The translations under genes were made by a program, and so were the position numbers. Below the pieces are notes generated by a model, which had not been told where the DNA came from, made no database searches, and was given only the letters and a program-made list of their open reading frames with translations. This document shows, in pieces, positions 1 through 8,012 of a DNA stretch of 14,982 nucleotides. The stretch lies in contig CAYNIY010000035.1 in the NCBI GenBank assembly GCA_964397525.1, positions 1 through 14,982 on the forward strand, written 5' to 3'. Source of the stretch: Syntrophopropionicum sp964397525 (GTDB taxonomy: Bacteria > Bacillota > Desulfotomaculia > Desulfotomaculales > Pelotomaculaceae). Each line of letters begins with the position of its first letter. Within the stretch, counting starts at the first letter, position 1.

Positions 1-85
1 TATATAGACAACGGCAGGTCACTTTGCCTGCCGTCTGTAGCGGTCGAATATTTCGCTGATGGGTGCCGTAATCTTCATTCAGGTC
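1..85 (-). pseudogene. Remnant of the lost C-terminal half of the GT4/barrel gene
   Basis: This stretch lies directly downstream of the stop of the 86-1318 gene and still aligns with the intact paralog at 5733-8012. Read past the TAG stop, the next codons give DLNEDYG where the paralog has NLTDDTG. After that the alignment jumps: positions 12-45 (cggcaggtc...ttgcctgccg...cggtcgaa) match paralog positions around 6400-6434, which encode FDRAIAGRQTDLP. In the paralog the two anchor points are about 348 bases apart, but here they are only about 43 apart, so about 305 bases are missing. A further 2-base loss near position 40 and an in-frame TGA complete the decay. More of the remnant may lie left of the window. 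Confidence 0.75.
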
Positions 86-1318
86 CTAAAACATCCTGTT
101 AGAATTACGTCTTGTCAGATAATCCTGGCGCCTCTTATAAATCAGGCTGCTCTTTTGCTGTTTGTTCAGCGAGGATTCATTGTGCACTTCTTTAAACAAG
201 TCGCGGTACAGTTGTGCCACCCTGGGCCAGATCATGGAACGCCCGTAAGCGTAAGCGGCCAGGCGGGTCTTTCTCATATCCTCCCGGTGGGACAGGATCC
301 CGACCAGGGTCCCGGCCAGTGCCTGCGGATCGTTGAAAGGCACCAGGTACCCGCGGTCTTCGGCCAGTACTTCCTCGGCATAACAGTAAGGGGTGGAGAC
401 CACCACCTTGCCCAGCGCGACAGCGTAAGCCAGTGTCCCGCTCGATATCTGTTCCTGGAATTGATAGGGAGTTACATACACATCGGAGGCGCTGATATAT
501 TTATACAGCTCTTCATATTCCACAAATTTATCGACAAAGTGCACGTTGTTTTCAAGGTTGTTTATGCGGACCAATTTCTGCAGGCTTTTACGGTATTTTT
601 CCCCATGTACCCTGACCACTTCCGGGTGTGTTTTTCCGAGTATGACGTACAGCAGGTCCGGGTGACTTCTGACAACTTCGGGCAGCGCTTCCAGGACCAT
701 CTCGATCCCTTTTCCGGGGCTCAGCAGGCCGAAGGAGAGCAGCACAAAGCGGCCGGCCATACCCAGTTCCCTTTTGAAAGGCTCTGTCTCGACGAAAGGA
801 AGATCGGGCACGCCATGCGGGATCATCACTATCTTTTCACGGGGCACATAATATATGTCCCGCAGGATCTCTGTTGCCTTGACGCTCAGCGCTACTACCC
901 GCTGGGAGCGCTGCATCACCTTGACGAGAGAGGTGTAATAACCCATAGCTGGCTGCTGCAGCAAAGTATGGACGGTCGTGACAACAGGCTTTTTCAGCTT
1001 ATCCAGCAGCTGTACAATATGGCGCCCCTCCGGGCCGCCGAACAGGCCGAATTCATGCTGCAGGTTGACCACCTGCACATCAGATTTGTTGATATACCGG
1101 GCAGCTTCTGTATAATCTGATACTTTGTTTCTGTCAATGACAAAATCAACCTCTGCCGGGTAGCCGCCGGAGGGATTTCCATCCACCGCTGCGACTACCC
1201 CGGCTGAGGCATATTGTTCCTGGTAAGAAGTGAATAAATTATTCGTAAATGTTGCAATCCCACACTCTTTCGGCACATAAGAACTGATAAAACACGGATT
1301 TATCCCTTTGTTTTGCAA
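86..1318 (-). CDS. GT4 glycosyltransferase, truncated paralog (mannosyltransferase-like)
   Basis: A 410-residue GT4-family (GT-B fold) glycosyltransferase, probably cytoplasmic and using a nucleotide sugar; the closest family type I recognise is the mannosyltransferase-like group with N-terminal PKECGIATFT. Visible motifs are HEFGLFGGPEGRH at 88-100, IPHGVPDLPF at 167-176, the second-domain start FGLLSPGKG at 196-204, and the donor-site region around 289-323 ending in AEEVLAEDRG. The start is TTG at 1318: AGGAGGG (1333-1327) sits 8 bases upstream, and the paralog at 8012 has the same arrangement. The protein stops at RMF, exactly where the paralog continues YNLTDD; the paralog's TAT codon is TAG here. 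The GT4 domain itself is complete, so it may still be active, but it has lost the helical-barrel partner. Donor and acceptor cannot be read from sequence. Confidence 0.9.
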   Translation of the reverse strand: MQNKGINPCFISSYVPKECGIATFTNNLFTSYQEQYASAGVVAAVDGNPSGGYPAEVDFVIDRNKVSDYTEAARYINKSDVQVVNLQHEFGLFGGPEGRHIVQLLDKLKKPVVTTVHTLLQQPAMGYYTSLVKVMQRSQRVVALSVKATEILRDIYYVPREKIVMIPHGVPDLPFVETEPFKRELGMAGRFVLLSFGLLSPGKGIEMVLEALPEVVRSHPDLLYVILGKTHPEVVRVHGEKYRKSLQKLVRINNLENNVHFVDKFVEYEELYKYISASDVYVTPYQFQEQISSGTLAYAVALGKVVVSTPYCYAEEVLAEDRGYLVPFNDPQALAGTLVGILSHREDMRKTRLAAYAYGRSMIWPRVAQLYRDLFKEVHNESSLNKQQKSSLIYKRRQDYLTRRNSNRMF

Positions 1319-1326
1319 TTATTATT

Positions 1327-1333
1327 CCCTCCT
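1327..1333 (-). promoter_or_regulatory. Ribosome binding site deciding a TTG start
   Basis: AGGAGGG lies 8 bases before the TTG at 1318. It overlaps the stop codon of the possible small ORF at 1332-1433, which would allow coupled translation. No ATG with a comparable site is available nearby. Confidence 0.75.
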
Positions 1334-1433
1334 AAGCAGTAACGTATAACCAGATAATGGTTCCGGGAAAGTTCTCCGGATCATAGCCTGTTAACCATTT
1401 AATAAAGTGTGCTGCATTTAAAATCCTCAACAT
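1332..1433 (-). CDS. Possible small ORF, 33 residues, hydrophobic
   Basis: This short frame starts at ATG 1433 with GGGGGAG (1445-1439) five bases upstream. It encodes 33 residues beginning MLRILNAAHFIKW and ending with a hydrophobic segment TIIWLYVTA. Its TAG stop lies inside the TTAGGAGGG that serves as the ribosome binding site of the following glycosyltransferase, a layout typical of translational coupling. It has mixed hydrophobic and aromatic residues and could be a membrane-associated peptide or a leader peptide. I do not recognise the family. The main doubt is length: a frame of this size with a purine-rich stretch before it can occur by chance. Confidence 0.4.
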   Translation of the reverse strand: MLRILNAAHFIKWLTGYDPENFPGTIIWLYVTA

Positions 1434-1541
1434 GACTGCTCCCCCGCTTCTGTCATAAATCACCTTGTGATAATAATACTGACAAAATATTACTGAAATA
1501 TATGCAAAATATTAAAAAACCATTAAGAATCGTTAATCCAT

Positions 1542-1577
1542 AAAAAAAACCCCAGGCTGCTCTTGCATAGCCTGAGG
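1542..1577 (-). terminator. Rho-independent terminator of the L25 gene
   Basis: On the minus strand CCTCAGGCT pairs with AGCCTGGGG (9 pairs, one of them G-T) around a 10-base loop, followed directly by eight T. It lies 28 bases after the L25 stop, so it separates L25 from the small ORF and glycosyltransferase downstream. Confidence 0.9.
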
Positions 1578-1604
1578 CTGTTTGTCAACTTTACAATTGT
1601 ATCG

Positions 1605-2225
1605 TTATTCTGCTGACGCAGCTGCTGTTTCTTCTTCCACTGCCTCAACCGGCGCAGCAGCCTCGCTCGTTGGGGCGGTAACGGAAACTATATGGGCGTG
1701 CCCTTCACCGATTACCTTTACACCCGGCGGCAGTTCCAGGTCTGCCAGGGTGATGCCGTCCCCGACTTCCAAGCCGGAGATATCCACCATTAACGCCTCG
1801 GGAATGCTTGCGGCGAGGCATTCAACCTCAACCTTCCATAACTGCTGGCTCAGCACACCGCCTTTGGCAACTCCCGGTGCAATGCCTGTCAGGTGGACGG
1901 TTACAGAAGCCATTATCTTGTCCTTCAATGACACTTCGTGAAAATCGGCGTGGATTAAAGTGCGCTGTACCGGCTCGTGCTGAACCGATTTAAGCAGCAC
2001 CTGGTGCTCTTTGATTACTTCGTCTTGCTTGATCTTCATGAGAATCAGGGCGTTCGTCCCGAATTCCGACAAAATTTTCTTCAGAGCGTTAGCGTTAACC
2101 GAAACAGCTATGCTGTCCATGCTTTTTCCATAGACCACCGCCGGGATGTACCCATTTTTAAGCAGTTCCCGCTTGAGGCTCTTGTTTTTCGGCAATCTTA
2201 CCTGTGCTTCCAATTCCTTGTTCAT
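1605..2225 (-). CDS. rplY: Large ribosomal subunit protein bL25, Ctc type
   Basis: A 206-residue protein of the long bL25 (Ctc/TL5) family, which binds 5S rRNA in the large ribosomal subunit; in Bacillus the long form is also called general stress protein Ctc. Residues 1 to about 95 form the 5S-binding domain, with the typical LKRELLKNGYIPAVVYGK near the start and HADFHEVSL near 93-101. Residues of about 100-185 form the second TL5-type domain, including VDISGLEVGDGITLADLELP. The last roughly 20 residues are an Ala/Glu-rich tail, common in this family. AAAGGAG lies about 10 bases before the ATG. The gene is a single unit with its own promoter and strong terminator, inserted among glycan genes without an evident functional link. 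Confidence 0.97.
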   Translation of the reverse strand: MNKELEAQVRLPKNKSLKRELLKNGYIPAVVYGKSMDSIAVSVNANALKKILSEFGTNALILMKIKQDEVIKEHQVLLKSVQHEPVQRTLIHADFHEVSLKDKIMASVTVHLTGIAPGVAKGGVLSQQLWKVEVECLAASIPEALMVDISGLEVGDGITLADLELPPGVKVIGEGHAHIVSVTAPTSEAAAPVEAVEEETAAASAE

Positions 2226-2264
2226 TAATCACAATATCTCCTTTAACCCTTTATTCGCTCTTGT

Positions 2265-2287
2265 ATTATACCACAACACGGTATAAT
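2265..2287 (-). promoter_or_regulatory. L25 promoter with extended -10 inside a perfect inverted repeat
   Basis: On the minus strand TGGTATAAT gives an extended -10 (TATAAT at 2270-2265), 40 bases before the L25 ATG. I see no good -35; the hexamer 17 bases upstream is GTAGAA. The -10 forms one arm of a perfect inverted repeat: ATTATACC (2265-2272), a 7-base spacer, GGTATAAT (2280-2287). The repeat could bind a dimeric regulator or simply reflect back-to-back -10 boxes; no plus-strand gene follows it. Confidence 0.6.
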
Positions 2288-2306
2288 TTCTACCATTTTT
2301 CGTTTG

Positions 2307-5300
2307 CTAGTTGTTTTTCCCCGCTATCTCCTGCCTGACGGACAACGGTATCAGGTCACCGACACGGCCCGTGGCCAGGCATATATAGGTATCTGCGGCG
2401 CCGTAATAAACCAGTACTTCATCCCTGGCGTCCAGCACCGCTTTGTTCTTCGCCGGTACCGCGCCACAGGTGAAAACAACATTTGGCACCCAGCTCACCC
2501 CTTCCCTGCCTATTTCATGCTCGGTTTCGGGAGAGAGGATCGGGTTCGGCGAACGGTAGAGCAGGCGCTCCGGATTGGCCAGGTCGGCCAGGATAACGCC
2601 CAGGCGGTACACCCTTTTTCGGTCTACGCCGTGGTAGATCAGCAGCCAGCCGTATTTGGTCTTGATCGGCTGTGAGCCTGCGCCTATTTTCAAAGAGTCC
2701 CACATCCGCCCCGAACGCGGACCCATGATGATAGAATGCTGTTCTTTGGGCGCCGGGAACTCCAGCTTATCCAGGTAAGAAACCCATATACTGGGCTCGA
2801 TCCGGTGGTAAATCATATACTTCTCTTTGATTTTATCCGGAAAAAGAATCGCGTCCTTGTCCCAGATGTCCTGGAAGGCAAGCCCCTTCCGTTCCCACTT
2901 GTCAAACTTTTTGTTCAGCAGGTCATCCACCCCGATTGAGGCAGCCGAGACCTGGGCAATGACGCCGTCGTAGGCCGTGTAAAGCATATAGATCCTGTTA
3001 TCGATGATGGTTACCCGCGGGTCCTCGACACCTTTTTTTTCTGTCCTGTCCTGCGGCACAAATACAGGCTCCGGCAGCCGCTCCAGTACATTGTAACCAT
3101 CTGTTACAGCCATGCCGATCCGCGACACATCATCATCGCCGTGCGCCCGGTAGAGCAGGCAGACCTTGTCCTTGACCCGGAAGGCAGCCGAGTTTAAAAC
3201 ATACTTGCTCTCCCACGGGTGCTCTTTGATTGGGCTCAGCACCGGATTGCCGGCATACCTGGTCAGGGGCTTCGCCGGCGGGTAATACTGAGATTCCTGC
3301 ACCACCACATTCAGGTCTTTGTGCCTGATGCCCAGGAGGACATCCAGCAGGTTTTCACTGGCCCTGCCCTCACCGATAAGCTGGGTCACCATCTTCATGA
3401 TCTCTTTCTTTTCGTAACCCAGTTCTTCGTATACTTCTTCCAGTAATTCGTGGTTGAACCACTTCTCCTCAACATGGCTGGAAAGCGGCGTCGGAACGCC
3501 CTTGCCGCCCTTGTAACTGTAGCTGGCCCAACTCCAGGCCGAGCACGGCAGAAAAGTGCCGTCGGCAAGGACCTGGCTCAAGCCGTAGCCGTCGCACATT
3601 ATTTTTATCAGCCGGGCTTTTTCACTGTGACCGGCCTCAGCCAGCCGGTGTGACAGTTCGCGGAATTCACCGACCAGCATGCGGTGGTGGAAGTTCTCAA
3701 ATATATTATGCGATGAAAAAGCAACATTTTCGTAACGCCCGATCAGGGAATTGCGGATCTTGGCGCCCAGGTTTTTTCTTTCTTTGTAGTAGGTCCGCCA
3801 GAGAAGGTCATAGTTTTCAGCCAGCATGATATGCCTGGCGATGAAAAGGCCAAAGCGCAATTTCGGGTAGTTGCCTCCCATCCCTTTATGCAGAGGTCTG
3901 ACAACAATCCTGGAAGTAAGCTTATTGAGGTCGGAGATCTCCCCCAGTTTCACCGTGCCGCCCAGCACCTTCCTGCCCAGCACAAGCGGCTTGATTTCCA
4001 CCTCGCCCATACCCTCAGGAGTCAAATTGTCCAGCATCCACAGCAGAGCAGCCCTGTCCCCGTATTTCCTGGTTTCAACCAGGTTGGCCAGGCTGACGGC
4101 ATCCCTGACGTCCATTTTTCTGGTCAGTTCCCTGGCGGTCTTGTAGCCCGCCGGGATCATTACATTGAGCGGCGGGAACTGGAGAAGCATTTCCCGGAAA
4201 ACCTCGTCTTTGATGGAAAAAGTCTTGGGAGAGTGAAAAGGCCGGAAAAGGTTCTCCACGATCTGCCCGGTTCCTTCCTCGGTGTACAGGTTCCCTGGCA
4301 GCAGCCCATCCATAGTTTTTTCCAGTTCGCTCATAAATTCCATCATATACCGGATGATCGTTCTGGAATCTGCGTTTTCCGGCACTTCCAGACCGTCGTA
4401 TATAAACCGGTTGAACGATTCCTGGAAGCGCGAATGGAGCTGGTTGAACATTACTTCCGACGAAACGACCTTCCCTCTGCGCCCCTTCATAATTTTTGGC
4501 AGGACAATCGGTATGCCCGGTATAAATTCCAGGTAGTCAGCCGGGATGAGCGGCGGCTTCGTTTCCAGATCCTTTTGTTCCCACATCCTCGCAAACTGAA
4601 CCCTCAAACAAAGAAAATCTTTTCTTTGTTCTTCTTTTAACGACTTCACCTCGCTTGAGATGATGGACTCCTTTTGTGCCGGTGATATCATAGCTGCATT
4701 TAAACCGGTGTCGATATTTATACCTTCCAGCTGTTCTTCCAGTGACTGGATGTACTCAATGAAGTTGATTACCCGCCCGCTGAAAGCAAAAGTCAGCGCG
4801 TCAAGGATGTCGTCACTGCTCGCACCGGTGACAAACCAGTACTTGAACAGCAGGCGGTATACAATCTCAGCCCATATTTTACCNNNNNNNNNNNNNNNNN
4901 NNNNNNNNNNNNNNNNNNNNNNNNNNNNNNNNNNNNNNNNNNNNNNNNNNNNNNNNNNNNNNNNNNNNNNNNNNNNNNNNNNNTTCCAGTGAATGGCCCG
5001 GCTTACCAGCCAGGGGTCGATGCCGAAATCACGCGTGACGTCGGTCCAAAATTTTATATCAGCGCAAAAGTCCTCCGCTGTGTCATGGGATATGGCATAA
5101 ACACCGCCAATTGACCCGTTGATATTGTACCCGTAAAACACCTCCAGCAGCGGCGCTGTGAACAAACTTCCCACAAGCCCTTCAAAATATTGCCGCTGAA
5201 AAGATGTCACCACGAAGTCATATACTCCCCTGATGGGCTCTATGAGCCGGCTGATCCAGTCTGGCTGAAGCCCTTTGCCTCCCTCTATGACCAGGTCGGC

Positions 5301-5675
5301 TGCAAAAATAACTGCGTCCGCCTCGATGTTATTGGCTATCTCTAAAATAGCCCTGATGCTGGCTCCCCTCCCATTGCTTCCTTGTTTCATCAAAAAAGCC
5401 AGGTGGGGGACATGCAGTTCCAGCAGCCTGATTGATTCCAGTGTATCCGCGCCTATGGGGTCTCCAACGCAGACGATCAGAGATTTTTGCGGCTCCTGAT
5501 AGGCGGTCAGCCCTTCATCCAGCAGCTTCAGTACTTCCAGCAGGATATCCTTCTCATTATAAAAAGGGATGCCTATTACCACATTCACTTTATTGTGCAA
5601 TTTCGCCTGCTCAACCGCATCTCTGATGCTTTCGTTGAAAAGCACCTCTATATCCTGAACCTTCTCCACTTCCAT
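2307..5675 (-). CDS. Fusion protein: GT81/GT78-like glycosyltransferase, middle domain, GH130 phosphorylase
   Basis: A protein of about 1122 residues (34 positions lie in a sequencing gap). Residues 30-270 resemble GT81/GT78 retaining glycosyltransferases (glucosyl- or mannosyl-glycerate type): VVIGIPFYNEKD at 32-43, KQGSNGRGASIRA at 97-109, the DxD region FAADLV at 124-129, QRQYFEGLVGSLFTAPLLEV at 160-179, and FGIDPWL at 217-223. The first Asp of the usual DAD is Ala here. Residues of about 330-790 are a middle region I do not recognise. Residues 806-1122 are a GH130 domain: RYAGNPVLSP, the catalytic GVEDPR (Asp885), KIGAGSQP (996-1003) and YHGV (1014-1017). GH130 enzymes are beta-mannoside phosphorylases or hydrolases. 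No signal peptide is seen, so it is probably cytoplasmic. ATG 5675 lies 57 bases after the previous gene's stop, suggesting one transcript. The frame is open on both sides of the gap, but the true gap length is unknown. Confidence 0.88.
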   Translation of the reverse strand: MEVEKVQDIEVLFNESIRDAVEQAKLHNKVNVVIGIPFYNEKDILLEVLKLLDEGLTAYQEPQKSLIVCVGDPIGADTLESIRLLELHVPHLAFLMKQGSNGRGASIRAILEIANNIEADAVIFAADLVIEGGKGLQPDWISRLIEPIRGVYDFVVTSFQRQYFEGLVGSLFTAPLLEVFYGYNINGSIGGVYAISHDTAEDFCADIKFWTDVTRDFGIDPWLVSRAIHWXXXXXXXXXXXXXXXXXXXXXXXXXXXXXXXXXXGKIWAEIVYRLLFKYWFVTGASSDDILDALTFAFSGRVINFIEYIQSLEEQLEGINIDTGLNAAMISPAQKESIISSEVKSLKEEQRKDFLCLRVQFARMWEQKDLETKPPLIPADYLEFIPGIPIVLPKIMKGRRGKVVSSEVMFNQLHSRFQESFNRFIYDGLEVPENADSRTIIRYMMEFMSELEKTMDGLLPGNLYTEEGTGQIVENLFRPFHSPKTFSIKDEVFREMLLQFPPLNVMIPAGYKTARELTRKMDVRDAVSLANLVETRKYGDRAALLWMLDNLTPEGMGEVEIKPLVLGRKVLGGTVKLGEISDLNKLTSRIVVRPLHKGMGGNYPKLRFGLFIARHIMLAENYDLLWRTYYKERKNLGAKIRNSLIGRYENVAFSSHNIFENFHHRMLVGEFRELSHRLAEAGHSEKARLIKIMCDGYGLSQVLADGTFLPCSAWSWASYSYKGGKGVPTPLSSHVEEKWFNHELLEEVYEELGYEKKEIMKMVTQLIGEGRASENLLDVLLGIRHKDLNVVVQESQYYPPAKPLTRYAGNPVLSPIKEHPWESKYVLNSAAFRVKDKVCLLYRAHGDDDVSRIGMAVTDGYNVLERLPEPVFVPQDRTEKKGVEDPRVTIIDNRIYMLYTAYDGVIAQVSAASIGVDDLLNKKFDKWERKGLAFQDIWDKDAILFPDKIKEKYMIYHRIEPSIWVSYLDKLEFPAPKEQHSIIMGPRSGRMWDSLKIGAGSQPIKTKYGWLLIYHGVDRKRVYRLGVILADLANPERLLYRSPNPILSPETEHEIGREGVSWVPNVVFTCGAVPAKNKAVLDARDEVLVYYGAADTYICLATGRVGDLIPLSVRQEIAGKNN
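4884..4983. other. Assembly gap (100 N) inside the fusion gene
   Basis: A run of exactly 100 N, a standard placeholder. It removes the end of the GT81-like domain, just after RAIHW, where related enzymes have their last metal-ligand and acceptor region. The flanks do not overlap. Both flanks read in the same frame at this nominal length, so the real gap may be close to 100 bases or differ from it by a multiple of three. Confidence 0.97.
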
Positions 5676-5732
5676 TAAACAAAACCCCCGTTAAAAAAAT
5701 AAATAATGTCATGTTAGTAACCTGCGGGTTTT

Positions 5733-8012
5733 TTATGCTTTTGCCAGGCCTGTCCTGCTCCTCAGGGCCTTGCGTTTGCTGACTTCTTTCAGGCATGTAA
5801 CTGATCTTGCAAAAGCCAGTACCGATTCTGCGCCGCTGTTTTCGTTGGCTCCGTTCTCGGTCAGGCCGTCCAGGGGATAGTCGTCCTTCATGTTGTATAC
5901 CGGCACGCCCAAGCGGTTTTTGCCAAAAAACCAGCGGAAGGCTGTCATCGCCAGGTCATGGTAGTTATTATCCTGGGTTAAGTACATGGCTTCACAATAA
6001 GCTTCGACGAGACAGCTGATCTCTACGGGCTGCTGATCAAATTCGGCCTTCTTCCCCCCGTAAACAAGCCAACCCTTGTTTCCCACCAGGTCAAAGTAAG
6101 CGCCGTTATACTGGATGCTGGTGAGGAATTTCAATGTCTCCAGCGCGACAGACAAATAATTTTCATCTTTAAGGATATTGTATGCCCTCATCAGGGCGAA
6201 TGGCACTTTGGCGTTGGCATAAGTAACAGAGGGCTCGAACCAATCCCAGTCAGGCTTTTTATTCTCTTTATAAAGCTTGACCAGGTGGTCCGCCCCTGCC
6301 TTGAGCAGTTCAAGCGCTGCCGTGGCTTCAGGATATTTAAGCAGATAATTGGCTAAGCCACAAATGCTGTAAGATATCGCTTTGGTATATTTGGACAGCG
6401 GCAGGTCCGTTTGCCTGCCGGCTATGGCCCGGTCGAACATCTCTTTGGCCAGAATAACCACAGACGGGTCTGTGCTGAAGGCGATAGCGCGCCCCAAACC
6501 CATCAGAACGCGGCCAAAGGTGTCATCACCACCGTCTTCATCTAAAATCCGCCGGTCATACCCGACGAAATTATGGAACCGCCCATCCTCTTTCTGAACA
6601 TAAAGAAGAAAGGCCAGGTATTTTTTCGCCAATTCATAACAGCCAGCCTCATTGTCAAAGCGGGCAACCTTGACAATAATCCCCAGCGCCCGCCCCACAT
6701 CATCGGCGGAATAGCCGTGCTTCAAGGCAGGAATACCGTACGTGGCATGCTGGAAGATGCCGGTATCGTCAGTCAGATTATAAAACATCCGGTAGATGTT
6801 CCGGCTTCTCAGGTAATCCTGGCGGCTCTTGTAGATTACGCTGACTTTATGCAGTTTATTCAGCAGGAATTCCTTGTGCACTTCTTCAAACAAACCGTGA
6901 TACAATTCGGCCACCCGGGGCCAGATCATCGAGCGCCCGTATGCATAAGCAGCCAGGCGGGTCTTCTGCATGCCTTCCCGGTGAGACAAGATCCCACCCA
7001 GAGTCCCGGCCAGCGCTTTCGGGTTATTGAAGGGCACCAGGTAGCCGCGGTCTTCAGCCAGCACTTCCTCGGCGTAACGGTAGGGGGTGGAGACCACCAC
7101 TTTGCCCAGCGCCACGGCATAAGCCATCGTTCCGCTGGTAATCTGCTCCTGGGAGTGATAAGGGGTAATATACACATCGGAAGCACAGATGTAGTTGTAC
7201 AGCTCTTCATTAGTCGCGAATTTATCAATAAACAGCACATTGTTTTCCAGTTTATATTCATGCACCAGTTTTTGCAGGCTTTCCCGGTATCTTTCTCCGT
7301 GGATCCTGGCCACTTCCGGATGGGTTTTCCCCAGGATAATGTACAGCAGATCCGGGTGACTGCGGACTACTTCGGGCAGGGCTTCCAGGACCAGCTCAAA
7401 TCCTTTCCCGGGGCTCAGCAGGCCAAAGGAAAGCAGCACAAAGCGGCCTTCCAGGCCCAGTTCCTTTTTGAAAGGCTCCGTCTCGACAAAAGGAAGGTCA
7501 GGCACGCCATGCGGAATCATCACTATTTTTTCGGGGGGCACATAGTAAACCTCTCTGAGGATTTCTATGGCCTTGTTGCTCATTACAACTACCCGCTGGG
7601 ATCGTTGGATAACCTCAATGAGGGAGGTATAATAGCCCAGGGTGGGCTGCTGCAGTACCGTGTGGACAGTTGTGACGACCGGTTTTTTCAGCTTTTCCAG
7701 CAGTCGGGCAATATGACGGCCCTCCGGTCCGCCGAACAGGCCAAATTCATGCTGCAGGTTAACCACCTGCAGGTCAGATTCATTGATGCGCGCGGCGGCC
7801 GTGGTGTAATTTGATTCTTTATTCTTATCGAAGACGAAATCGACCTCTGCTGGATATTTACCCTGGATAACTCCATTTACCGCAACAATTCTCCCGGCTG
7901 AGGCATACTGATTTTGGTAAGCAGTAAATAAATTGTGCGTAAATGTAGCAATCCCACACTCTTTTGGAATATACGAACTGATAAAACAAGGATTTATTCC
8001 CCTGCGATGCAA
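5733..8012 (-). CDS. Two-domain protein: GT4 glycosyltransferase plus C-terminal alpha-helical barrel domain
   Basis: A 759-residue protein. Residues 1 to about 385 are a GT4 domain very similar to the 86-1318 protein throughout (PKECGIATFT, HEFGLFGGPEGRH, IPHGVPDLPFVETEPFK, the SGTMAYAVALGKVVVSTPY donor region). Residues of about 411-745 are a helical repeat region resembling six-hairpin (alpha/alpha barrel) glycosidase or epimerase folds, with DEDGGDDTFGRVLMGLGRA, DWFEPSVTYANAKVPFALM, FDQQPVEISCLVEAY and NENSGAESVLAFA; its activity is unknown. The frame stays open through the gap to 8255, but that extension is repeat DNA (SFAALRMT). I place the start at TTG 8012 because GAGAGGGG lies 8 bases before it, exactly as in the paralog. 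ATG 8030 is an alternative, six codons longer. It probably shares a transcript with the fusion gene 57 bases downstream. Confidence 0.9.
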   Translation of the reverse strand: MHRRGINPCFISSYIPKECGIATFTHNLFTAYQNQYASAGRIVAVNGVIQGKYPAEVDFVFDKNKESNYTTAAARINESDLQVVNLQHEFGLFGGPEGRHIARLLEKLKKPVVTTVHTVLQQPTLGYYTSLIEVIQRSQRVVVMSNKAIEILREVYYVPPEKIVMIPHGVPDLPFVETEPFKKELGLEGRFVLLSFGLLSPGKGFELVLEALPEVVRSHPDLLYIILGKTHPEVARIHGERYRESLQKLVHEYKLENNVLFIDKFATNEELYNYICASDVYITPYHSQEQITSGTMAYAVALGKVVVSTPYRYAEEVLAEDRGYLVPFNNPKALAGTLGGILSHREGMQKTRLAAYAYGRSMIWPRVAELYHGLFEEVHKEFLLNKLHKVSVIYKSRQDYLRSRNIYRMFYNLTDDTGIFQHATYGIPALKHGYSADDVGRALGIIVKVARFDNEAGCYELAKKYLAFLLYVQKEDGRFHNFVGYDRRILDEDGGDDTFGRVLMGLGRAIAFSTDPSVVILAKEMFDRAIAGRQTDLPLSKYTKAISYSICGLANYLLKYPEATAALELLKAGADHLVKLYKENKKPDWDWFEPSVTYANAKVPFALMRAYNILKDENYLSVALETLKFLTSIQYNGAYFDLVGNKGWLVYGGKKAEFDQQPVEISCLVEAYCEAMYLTQDNNYHDLAMTAFRWFFGKNRLGVPVYNMKDDYPLDGLTENGANENSGAESVLAFARSVTCLKEVSKRKALRSRTGLAKA

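Noticed and set aside
59..1120. Long plus-strand frame of 353 residues opposite the GT4 gene
   Set aside because: It is the antisense shadow of a clear GT4 protein, resembles no family, and mirrors the similar shadow at 6573-7814 opposite the paralog.
3831..4640. Plus-strand frame of 269 residues within the fusion gene
   Set aside because: No ribosome binding site or family motif; it lies opposite the coding middle region of the fusion protein.
5700..5732. Possible plus-strand terminator (AACCTGCGGGTTTTTT)
   Set aside because: The stem is only about 4 pairs and no plus-strand gene ends here.
6573..7814. Plus-strand frame of 413 residues
   Set aside because: Antisense shadow of the GT4/barrel gene; its likeness to the 59-1120 frame only reflects the paralogy of the true genes.
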